Below the pieces are notes generated by a model. That model had not been told where the DNA came from. It saw only the letters and a program-made list of their open reading frames with translations, and ran no database searches. Made by a program: the position numbers and the translations under genes. This document shows positions 15,924-23,157 of a stretch of DNA of 64,000 nucleotides, in pieces; position 1 is the stretch's first letter, and every line of letters starts with the position of its first letter. The stretch is from Ardenticatenaceae bacterium (GTDB taxonomy: Bacteria; Chloroflexota; Anaerolineae; Promineifilales; Promineifilaceae), in assembly GCA_020634315.1 (NCBI GenBank), contig JACKBV010000009.1, forward strand, positions 73,318 to 137,317, read 5' to 3'.

Positions 15924-17606
15924 TTAAGCGACATAGCCCAGGTCGCGCAGTTTGTCGAGCACCAGCTCTTCCTCTTCGGCCGAATACACATTGTCTTGTC
16001 CGTGATGTTCCACATCGCTGGGGACAATGTTGACCGGGTTGGCCGCATTAAACTCATCGGTGAAGGCATGAGTTAGCACCTGTCCATCCATGTGTGAAGG
16101 CACAGACAAACCCAGGTAATGCAAAATGGTGGGCGCGACATCGAGAATGCTGGCTTCGGGTAAAACGAGACCGCTGTTTACGCCGGGGCCTTTTAGCCCG
16201 ACGACGCCAACCAGATGATGATGGCCGGTTTGCCCCATGCTTGGCTCGATAATTTTGTTGGAGCCAAAATCGGCATGACCAAAGGAAACATATTTGGCAC
16301 GGTCGGTATGCAATACCAGGTCGGGCAGGCGCTCGGCGCTGACGCCGTGAAAAACCTCTTCGCGCTTGTAGACGGTGGGCACAACCTGGCTGCCATCTGC
16401 CGGATCGCGCAGCTGTGTTGCTTTGGCGGCGATTTCATCGCGGATTTGTTCGTATTGGGCGGGTGTGACTGCGCCAAACGGCCGTTTCCCTTGCACATTC
16501 AAATAAACCTGCCCAAAATTGCCCACCGAAAATGCTTGCGTGCGTGCCCAATCCACATCGTGGAAGGAGAGAAATACACGACGCAGCATGCCACCACCGC
16601 GCCCCCGTTTTACATTTTTGCGCATGCCACCCAGGCGCAGCAGCGTCAGCCATTTCAAGGCATTGATGGGCGTCACACCCAGCTTAAAAGCGAATCGTTT
16701 CAGCAAGCTGAGCGGCGTGCGCTTAAATTTGAGCCAGCCATTGGCGGCCAGCCAGTTGTTGATGTGGAAGAATTTGTGGAACGGGCCAAAGCCATGATCG
16801 GATAAAACAACAATCAAAGCATCTTCAGGAACGAGGGCGACCATTTCGCCAAGCAAGCGGTCTACTGTTTCATAGTAGTCGAGGATTTCGGGCACAACTT
16901 TTTGCGCCATTACCGGATCGTGCAGCGGATGACTTTTGTCGAGCAGATGCCACACTTCGTGCTGTAAATTGTCAGTCGTTTCCAACACGTACATGAATAA
17001 GTCCCACGGCTTGTTTTGCAGCAGGTGTGTCACTGCTTTGGCGCGGTCAATTTCCATTTGCTTGACGGCACGCACGAAGAGTTCCGGGTGCTGACCACGC
17101 CCTTTTTCTGACATGTGCAAGGGGTAGGGGCCACACTTCTCTGTTATTTCTTCCTGCAAATTTTGCGGATAGGTGTAACGACTTTCCTGACTTGGGGTTA
17201 AAAAGCTACAGAGCATGAAGCCGTTGAGCGGCTGCGGCGGATAGGTCATGGGCATACTGACAACGCCAACCTGTCCCCCGGCGGCACCGACGATTTCCCA
17301 AAGGGCCGGAACAGCACGGGTACGGCCGTTACTGACATTAATTTGATAACTGTCTGGCGCAGGGTAGGTGAAATCTACCAGCCCATGATGGCCGGGGTTG
17401 GTGCCCGTGGCAAACGAGACCCAGGCCGAAGCCGAGACAGGGGGAATGGTCGAGCGTAGTCGCCCTTGTGCGCCATTGTTGAGCAGACGCGCCAGGTTTG
17501 GCAGCCGCCCTTCATCCAGCCAGGGCTGGAGCAGATCGAAGGTGATGCCATCGAGACCGAAGACGGCAACTTTGCGTTTAACAAGTGAATTTGTTGAGTT
17601 CATCAT
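15924..17606 (-). CDS. alkaline-phosphatase-superfamily phosphodiesterase/phosphotransferase (copy 2)
   Basis: A 560-residue paralogue of the 13209-14825 product. It has the same landmarks: VAVFGLDGITFDLLQPWL, PPVSASAWVSFATGTNPGHHG, ALIVVLSDHGFGPFHKF, and a C-terminal DVAPTILHYLGLSVPSHMDG. Both share the inserted helical region after the DHGFGP motif. Two adjacent ATG codons start the frame. It lies 63 bases downstream of a flippase-like gene and upstream of the glycosyltransferase, all on one strand. The paired copies suggest two related substrates or two sequential steps. Confidence 0.85.
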   Translation of the reverse strand: MMNSTNSLVKRKVAVFGLDGITFDLLQPWLDEGRLPNLARLLNNGAQGRLRSTIPPVSASAWVSFATGTNPGHHGLVDFTYPAPDSYQINVSNGRTRAVPALWEIVGAAGGQVGVVSMPMTYPPQPLNGFMLCSFLTPSQESRYTYPQNLQEEITEKCGPYPLHMSEKGRGQHPELFVRAVKQMEIDRAKAVTHLLQNKPWDLFMYVLETTDNLQHEVWHLLDKSHPLHDPVMAQKVVPEILDYYETVDRLLGEMVALVPEDALIVVLSDHGFGPFHKFFHINNWLAANGWLKFKRTPLSLLKRFAFKLGVTPINALKWLTLLRLGGMRKNVKRGRGGGMLRRVFLSFHDVDWARTQAFSVGNFGQVYLNVQGKRPFGAVTPAQYEQIRDEIAAKATQLRDPADGSQVVPTVYKREEVFHGVSAERLPDLVLHTDRAKYVSFGHADFGSNKIIEPSMGQTGHHHLVGVVGLKGPGVNSGLVLPEASILDVAPTILHYLGLSVPSHMDGQVLTHAFTDEFNAANPVNIVPSDVEHHGQDNVYSAEEEELVLDKLRDLGYVA

Positions 17607-17669
17607 TTTTGGAATGGGGAGACTGGAGAGAGGAGACTGAAAGGGTTTCGTCTCTGGCCTCCATACCTG

Positions 17670-18656
17670 TTATAGATTTTTTGCATGGGGTGAGCGCAAT
17701 AATTGCGCCACACTACGCAGGGCGTAAAGCAGCCCACCAAGCATCCCTGCGATGAAACGCAGAGAATAAAAAGCGAGAGACATAGCAACGGCACTCTCGC
17801 TGCTAACGCCGATAGAGCCAAATAAAAAGAGGTAAAGGCCTTCACGCAATCCCAGACCATTGAAGGAGATGGGCAGCAGGTTGACAATGGCGATAATAGG
17901 GACGAAGAGACCAAAAGCAGCCAATGGCACGGTGACATTTAATGCGCGGGCGATGCTGTACTGTACCAGGATCAGGCTGAGGGTGAAGGGAATGCTGATG
18001 CTCAAGGATTGCAGCAGCACCGGTACGGGGTAACGGCGTACTGTATCCTCAAGTTGCCCTAGTTTGTCAAATTTGGGCAGCTTGCTGAGTTTCGGCACAC
18101 GATTGGTGATAAATTGTGTGGGTTCCAGCCAGCGTATCAGGATGAAGGCGACGGGAATGCCGAAACTGATGATGACAATGGCAAGCCACAGGGCTAATGG
18201 TAATTCGATATTTGTCGTGTGGCTGATACCATTCCAACTGAGCGCGATGAGGGCGATGATGGCGGAACCCATTAGCCCGGTGACGCGCTCCATGACGACG
18301 GAACTGAGCGCTTCGGTGCCACGGCCGTAACTCTGGCGCAGGCTGACAATTTTGACCACATCACCGCCGAAGCCGGAGGGGATGAAGTTGTTGGCGAAGA
18401 AGCCGATGAAGTAAAGGTAAATGAGGTGAATGAGAGACGGCCGTTCATTCAAGGCATGCAGCAGCAGATACCAACGATAGCCGCGAATGATAATATTGAC
18501 GATGAATAAAAGTAGCGCGGGTAAATACCACCCCCAATCGAGATTAGAGAGGGTGGTGATGACCTCGTCGAGGCCGACAAGCCTTAATAATAGGGCTAGC
18601 AAAGCCAGACTGAGGCCGATTTGGAGAATGCCTTGAACTTTCTTGTTTTTTAGCAT
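17670..18656 (-). CDS. flippase-like membrane protein, LPG synthase TM-domain family
   Basis: A 328-residue protein of the UPF0104 / lysylphosphatidylglycerol-synthase N-terminal family (PF03706 type), with about eight membrane helices. The family signature GFFANNFIPSGFGGDVVKI is present, followed by a conserved ERVTGL helix and PISFNGLGLREGLYLF near the C-terminus. The aminoacyl-transferase half of MprF is absent. Stand-alone versions are thought to flip or handle lipids. It is the first gene of the minus-strand run down to 13209. Confidence 0.88.
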   Translation of the reverse strand: MLKNKKVQGILQIGLSLALLALLLRLVGLDEVITTLSNLDWGWYLPALLLFIVNIIIRGYRWYLLLHALNERPSLIHLIYLYFIGFFANNFIPSGFGGDVVKIVSLRQSYGRGTEALSSVVMERVTGLMGSAIIALIALSWNGISHTTNIELPLALWLAIVIISFGIPVAFILIRWLEPTQFITNRVPKLSKLPKFDKLGQLEDTVRRYPVPVLLQSLSISIPFTLSLILVQYSIARALNVTVPLAAFGLFVPIIAIVNLLPISFNGLGLREGLYLFLFGSIGVSSESAVAMSLAFYSLRFIAGMLGGLLYALRSVAQLLRSPHAKNL

Positions 18657-18775
18657 AACTGAGCGATTATAACGTAAAACGGCAAACGATAAATGTCAAA
18701 TACCCACGAATACCCTACATCCATCAGGCCTTATTCATCTGGGGAATGTAGGGGAACAACGCAACGAGGATGGTT

Positions 18776-19735
18776 ATGAATGTTTCTGTGATTGTTACCG
18801 TAAAAAATGAAGGGGAGGCGATACGGCCGTTACTGGATTCACTCATTGAACAAACCCGTCAGCCCGACGAGATCATTATTTGTGATGGGGGATCCGTTGA
18901 TAGCACTATCGAGGTTTTAACCGAATATCAGGCATGGCTGCCATTAACCGTCATTGTTGCGCCGGGGGCTAACATCAGTGAGGGCCGTAACCAGGCCATT
19001 GCTGCGGCACAGGGACCCATTGTGGCCGGCACAGATGCCGGTGTTGTCCTCTCCCCAACGTGGTTGGAGGATATTATCGCTCCCATTGAGGCCGGGAAAG
19101 CGCCTGTTGTCAGCGGTTGGTTCGAGCCAGACCCTTTCACCGATTTTGAAGTAGTCATGGGCAATACGGTGCTGCCCGGTCGCCAGGATGTCAACCCGGA
19201 ACTGTTTTTGCCCTCCAGCCGTTCTGTTGCTTTTTTGAAAAGTGCCTGGGAAGCGGTGGGAGGATACCCGGAATGGCTGGATTACAGTGAGGATTTGATT
19301 TTTGATCTGGCTTTGCGCGAGAAATATGGGGCGTTTCCGTTTGCGGATACGGCCGTTGCCTATTTCCGTCCCCGTGGCAGTTTGCGCTCCTTCTTCCGCC
19401 AATACTACTTTTATGCACGCGGCGATGGCAAAGCGAACCTATGGCGCAAACGCCACGTGATACGTTATGTCACCTACTTGCTTGGTTTTCCCTTTCTCCT
19501 GCGCCTGATCTGGCAGGGACGGAAGCCTGGCGTGCCCTTGCTGGTGTTGGGCGTTGGTGCTTACTGCCGCCGTCCGGCTGAACGTTTGTGGGATGATACC
19601 TGGGGGTGGCGACCTCCGGCACGCTTGCGTGCTTTTGCCCTGATCCCCATCATTCGCCTGGTGGGGGATGTCGCCAAAATGGCTGGTTATCCGGTGGGAG
19701 TTTGGTGGCGGATGCGCCATCGCAACACACTATAA
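18776..19735 (+). CDS. family 2 glycosyltransferase
   Basis: About 319 residues with VSVIVTVKNEGEAIRPLL, IIICDGGSVDST, a donor-site VAGTDAGVVLSPTW and an acceptor-side WLDYSEDLIFD (ED-type base). The C-terminal part is hydrophobic and amphipathic (YLLGFPFLLRLIW and later). ATG at 18776 is favoured over the in-frame ATG at 18770, because the GAGG ribosome site abuts the latter and is six bases from the former. It is transcribed away from the flippase-like gene, 113 bases apart, probably from a shared divergent promoter region. Confidence 0.88.
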   Translation: MNVSVIVTVKNEGEAIRPLLDSLIEQTRQPDEIIICDGGSVDSTIEVLTEYQAWLPLTVIVAPGANISEGRNQAIAAAQGPIVAGTDAGVVLSPTWLEDIIAPIEAGKAPVVSGWFEPDPFTDFEVVMGNTVLPGRQDVNPELFLPSSRSVAFLKSAWEAVGGYPEWLDYSEDLIFDLALREKYGAFPFADTAVAYFRPRGSLRSFFRQYYFYARGDGKANLWRKRHVIRYVTYLLGFPFLLRLIWQGRKPGVPLLVLGVGAYCRRPAERLWDDTWGWRPPARLRAFALIPIIRLVGDVAKMAGYPVGVWWRMRHRNTL

Positions 19736-19830
19736 ATGAAGCGGCAGCTCGGCTCTATACTTACCAATTGCTTAGATGCCATTCAGATACGATTAACGAT
19801 TTACGCTTAAGATTACAAATGAAGTCGCCA

Positions 19831-19883
19831 AAAAGCGCTTGTTTACAGTTTTCCCTCCTGGCTGTAAACGAGCGCTTTTTTTT
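19831..19883 (+). terminator. rho-independent terminator after the glycosyltransferase
   Basis: AAAAGCGCTTGTTTACAG pairs with CTGTAAACGAGCGCTTTT with one mismatch and is followed by a run of T. It is the strongest hairpin in the 295-base gap 19736-20030. Confidence 0.9.
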
Positions 19884-19943
19884 GTGTGTCTAGAAGTAAA
19901 AGGAGATTTCATGAATGGCGGCACACCACCACGAATAAAAGCC

Positions 19944-20001
19944 AACCTCCCGGAGGTTCGTCTCATGCGGCAAGCCTGCCATTGATAACCTCCGGGAGGT
20001 T
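19944..20001. repeat. family-A repeat pair in inverted arrangement
   Basis: AACCTCCCGGAGGTT and AACCTCCGGGAGGTT, exact reverse complements, lie 28 bases apart and just downstream of the alanine racemase gene. Each can fold alone or the two can pair into one long stem. Confidence 0.9.
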
Positions 20002-20030
20002 ATTTTCAAGGGACAGTTCGAGAGATATGT

Positions 20031-21186
20031 TTAGTCGTTGACATAAACTCTAGAAATGCGTGTGTTGATATTTGTCAAAATTTCGTAAGGAATCGTTCCC
20101 GCCCAATTTGCCAAATCTTCGCAGGTAATTTTTGTCCCGTTTTGTGTTTCCCCGATTAAGATGACCTCATCCCCGTTATAAGCGCTGTCCCACTCAATGT
20201 TAACCACAATCTGATCCATGCAAATTCGTCCGACAACCGGGTAACGCTGCCCGTGAATGATCACTTCTGCCTGACCGGACATGCTGCGGAAATAGCCATC
20301 CCCATAACCGACCGGCACAGTAACGGCACGCACCATGTGCTCGCTTTGCCAGGTAGAGCCGTAGCTGACAGGATGCCCTGGTTGAATGACTTTGAAGTAG
20401 ACGACCTGCGATTTCCAGGTGAGCGCAGGCTGCACGATCACTGTTCGCATTACTTCATCAGAGGGATACACGCCGTACAGCAAAATCCCGGCACGCACCA
20501 TATCAAAATGGCTTTGCGGCAGTTGCAAGATGCCGCCAGAGTTTGCCATGTGGCGTAGGGGCGGGGGCGTGATGCCGTTTCTATCGTAAAAGGATAAAAC
20601 CTGATTGAATCGCTCCAGTTGCAGGTGTGAGTAGCTGAGATCAGCCGCGTCGCTGTTGGCAAAGTGTGAGTAAATGCCTTCGATGGCAGTGGGGGGAATG
20701 AACGGCCGTTTCCAGCAGCGCCTCCGCACTGTAATAATGCACCCCGATCCGCTCCATACCCGTGTCAATCTTCAAATGCACCTTCGCCCGCACGCCCATT
20801 TCCTGCGCGGTTGCCTCAATTTGTCGTAACTTTTCCACCGAAGACGCAGTGATAGTCAGATCATGCTGCAAAAAAAGGGGGATTTGATTGCCCAAAATCC
20901 CGCCCAAGACCAAAATTGGCGTCGTAATGCCAGACTCGCGCAGCAAAATGCCCTCTTCCAGCACAGCCACGCCCAAATAAGGTGCGCCGAGTGTTTCCAT
21001 GTGACGTGCCACTTCAACCAGGCCGTGCCCGTAAGCATTTGCTTTAAGAACAGCCAACACCTTGGCCGGGGCCACATATTGAGCAATGGCATGATAATTA
21101 GCCGTCAATCGCGCCAGATTGATTTCTGCCAATGTCGGACGCACGATGCCGTTATTGCTAATCGTTGGTTGGTTGAGAAAGGTCAT
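20031..21186 (-). pseudogene. alr: alanine racemase, interrupted by a +1 frameshift in a run of six C
   Basis: Two overlapping frames together make one full alanine racemase of about 384 residues. The N-terminal frame holds the PLP lysine (Lys48 in VLKANAYGHG), KIDTGMERIG and DLTITASSVEKL. The C-terminal frame holds IYSHFANSD, MANSGG, VRAGILLYG, the catalytic Tyr loop PVSYGSTW, and GRICMDQIVVNI. The frames join at a GGGGGG run (20691-20696, plus strand). Removing one base gives a smooth ETAVHSPTAIEGIYSH. The enzyme makes D-alanine for peptidoglycan. All motifs are intact, so a recent mutation, a phase-variable tract or a sequencing error are the choices. The upstream secreted-protein gene overlaps the start by 29 bases. 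Confidence 0.88.
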
Positions 21187-22171
21187 ATATTAACACGGAT
21201 GCTTCCTGAAGAATTTGTGTGGCATTTAGTGGTAAATTCTCCACGATATTTTGTTCCAGAAGCAAACTTCTCTCACGAATAATCCACTCACCATTTGTTG
21301 TTTGATCACTTACTTCAAAGAGTTGAATAGCACCCGTTTCCAGATTGAATTGGTACTTGATTTGCGTACTTTGTATAGATTCGCCGGCGCTGTTCATTTC
21401 AGGTTCATCTTTTACTGTCGTTATGACAACAACATATTGATCTGTATCGTACCATGCTGTTATGTTTGTTTGTTTTTCGGATTGAACCATTTCCAGGTAG
21501 GCGGGAAAATCACTGCCTAAGGGCGGTTTATTGACGCTATCTGCCGGATGTATGGCTTGTTCGGTGACGCCAACCAGTTCTAAAGAAATAAACTGACCAC
21601 CGGTTACAGCCCATTGGGTCCGAATAACACTGCCTGCGTCGGTCGTTTGCCCTACTTTTTGCCGGAAATATCCTTGCTCGTCAATTTCGTACCATTCCTC
21701 ACGGGTTACGGTATCGCTGCCGAACAGTTCCGTGACAGGAATACCATAAATTTCACCGGTATTACTGGCATATCTTAGCGGCCAATAATGCTCATGTTTC
21801 TCATACAACCAGCCAGGTTTTCCAAACAGATTGGCCTCATTTTTCTCGACAAGCATTCTGGTTTGTTCCAGGATTTTAGAGATGTCTGTTTCGGGATCTG
21901 CTTCTGTGGGCAGTGCAGGGTAATCATCTTCTGACTTACTTGCAGATATATTTATACTGGTTTCGAGATTTGCGGTTGTGCTGAATTCCTGGGTAACAAG
22001 TTGCGCTTCACTGACAATATTCGTAGTTGGCTTTGTGTTTGTTAATTCATTGGCGAAGGCATTGGAAGAATTACCAGCTCGCACTGGGGCTAATAAAGGG
22101 AATAGACTGCCCAAAGCAGCTATAAAAATTAGCCCCCCTCCTATCAAACTGTAACGAAATTTCTTTTGCAT
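21158..22171 (-). CDS. secreted protein of unknown function
   Basis: A 337-residue protein with a clear signal peptide (basic MQKKFRY, hydrophobic LIGGGLIFIAALGSLFPLL, cleavage after APVRA). A Ser/Thr/Asn-rich stretch follows, then a beta-rich domain with repeated aromatic residues (GWLYEKHEHYWPLRY, TREEWYEIDEQGYFRQK). The layout recalls MucB/RseB-like or lipoprotein-localisation folds, but I do not recognise the family. AAAGGAG precedes the ATG. It overlaps the alanine racemase start by 29 bases, so the two are likely co-transcribed. Base composition is more AT-rich than most neighbours. Confidence 0.65.
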   Translation of the reverse strand: MQKKFRYSLIGGGLIFIAALGSLFPLLAPVRAGNSSNAFANELTNTKPTTNIVSEAQLVTQEFSTTANLETSINISASKSEDDYPALPTEADPETDISKILEQTRMLVEKNEANLFGKPGWLYEKHEHYWPLRYASNTGEIYGIPVTELFGSDTVTREEWYEIDEQGYFRQKVGQTTDAGSVIRTQWAVTGGQFISLELVGVTEQAIHPADSVNKPPLGSDFPAYLEMVQSEKQTNITAWYDTDQYVVVITTVKDEPEMNSAGESIQSTQIKYQFNLETGAIQLFEVSDQTTNGEWIIRERSLLLEQNIVENLPLNATQILQEASVLIYDLSQPTND

Positions 22172-22327
22172 AACTGAAACTCCTTTGAGCGGTACCCGTT
22201 ATACTATTCTCTCCTCTCATCTTGTTGTCAAGAGTACGTATGCTTATCGTAGGCAGATTTTCATGCATTTTCGCTGCTTGCAATTGCTGTGCGCGATCCG
22301 TACAATAAAGGTTGTCTAAACAAATTT

Positions 22328-22333
22328 TATAAT
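22328..22333 (+). promoter_or_regulatory. -10-like element for the glycine riboswitch transcript
   Basis: TATAAT about 20 bases before the first aptamer. No convincing -35 lies 16-18 bases upstream (TTGTCT at 22312 is too close), so it is a weak call. Confidence 0.35.
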
Positions 22334-22348
22334 GGAAAACGGCCGTTC

Positions 22349-22600
22349 GGGAGAGAATCTTCTCTAGCATCACCATACGAAAGGGATCGCCGAAGGGGCA
22401 AGGTGATTGCAATGGCAATCATACGAAACTCTCAGGCAAAAGGACCGGGCGGACGGGCATCTCTGGAAAGACCCGTTTCAATAAACAGTAAGCAGTAATC
22501 GGTAATCAGTTAACCGATCACCGATCACCGAAACAGGCACCGACGGGGCAAGTGACATCAAGTGATGTTGTGAATCTCTCAGGTTATGGACAGAGGACGC
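22349..22600 (+). promoter_or_regulatory. tandem glycine riboswitch
   Basis: The first aptamer (about 22349-22476) shows GGGAGAG, ATCGCCGAAGGGGCAA, CTCTCAGGCAAAAGGACCG and GGACGGGCATCTCTGGA, the conserved core of the gcvT element. The second aptamer (about 22530-22597) shows CACCGACGGGGCAAG, AATCTCTCAGGTTATGGA and CAGAGG. It is followed by a terminator and then gcvH-gcvP, which fits glycine-induced expression of the cleavage system. The linker between the aptamers (about 22481-22530) is unusually long and contains a family-B GTAATCGGTAATC repeat. Confidence 0.93.
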
Positions 22601-22643
22601 TGGCAAACAAATAAACCTTTGTTTGCCACGCGTCCTCTTTTTT
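22592..22643 (+). terminator. riboswitch expression-platform terminator
   Basis: AGAGGACGC-TGGCAAAC pairs with GTTTGCCA-(C)-GCGTCCTCT, then T6. The 5' arm starts inside the 3' strand of aptamer 2 (CAGAGG). Ligand binding should therefore hold AGAGG in P1 and prevent the terminator, giving an ON switch. Confidence 0.88.
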
Positions 22644-22688
22644 ATTGGTCAGCAAATATCCGCGATACACAATCCTGGAGGAATAAAT

Positions 22689-23078
22689 ATGAGCAGCAAA
22701 ATCTTAGACGGATACCTGTACACAGAAGATGATGAATGGTTAAAAGTTGAAGGGGAGATAGGCGTAATTGGTGTTACTGATCATGCTCAAGACTCACTGT
22801 CTGACATTGTCTATTTGGAATTGCCTAACGTGGGCGATTTCTTTGGCATTGGCGAAACCTTTGGTGTCGTGGAATCAGTGAAGGCCGCAGCCGATTTGAT
22901 GATGCCAACTTCTGGCGATGTTGTCGAAGTCAATGAAGCGCTTGTGGATACACCAGAAAAAGTCAACGCAGACCCTTATGGCTCCTGGATGATCAAAATT
23001 AAACTGAGTCATCCATCGGAATTGAAAGATTTGATGGATGCGGCTGCTTATGCGGCATACTGCGAAGAACGCGAGTAA
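22689..23078 (+). CDS. gcvH: glycine cleavage system H protein
   Basis: 129 residues, normal for GcvH. It carries the lipoyl lysine Lys65 in FGVVESVKAAADL, and the family strings DEWLKVEGEIGVIGVTDHAQDSL and DIVYLELP. It shuttles the aminomethyl group from glycine on its lipoyl arm between the P, T and L proteins in the cytoplasm. ATG at 22689 follows GGAGG and matches the family N-terminus; the frame is open further back through the riboswitch terminator, which is not plausible coding sequence. It precedes gcvP with a repeat-filled 79-base gap. gcvT and lpd are not in the window. Confidence 0.96.
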   Translation: MSSKILDGYLYTEDDEWLKVEGEIGVIGVTDHAQDSLSDIVYLELPNVGDFFGIGETFGVVESVKAAADLMMPTSGDVVEVNEALVDTPEKVNADPYGSWMIKIKLSHPSELKDLMDAAAYAAYCEERE

Positions 23079-23081
23079 ATG

Positions 23082-23146
23082 GTAAACGGTAATCGGTAAT
23101 CGGTGAATCGACCACTGATTACCGATCACCGGTTACTGATTACAAC
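23082..23146. repeat. family-B GTAATCGG/CCGATTAC repeat
   Basis: GGTAATCGGTAATCGGTGAATCG followed by CGATTCACC-like inverted partners (ACTGATTACCGATCACCGG, TTACTGATTAC) fills most of the gcvH-gcvP spacer. Related sequence sits in the riboswitch linker (22487-22530) and at 29843-29890. Confidence 0.75.
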
Positions 23147-23157
23147 TGGAGAAACCC

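Noticed and set aside
22623..22688. Longer N-terminus for GcvH
   Set aside because: It would begin inside the riboswitch terminator and precede the strong GGAGG ribosome site.
23082..23146. CRISPR-like direct repeats between gcvH and gcvP
   Set aside because: The units are short, overlapping and inverted, with no spacers of uniform length.
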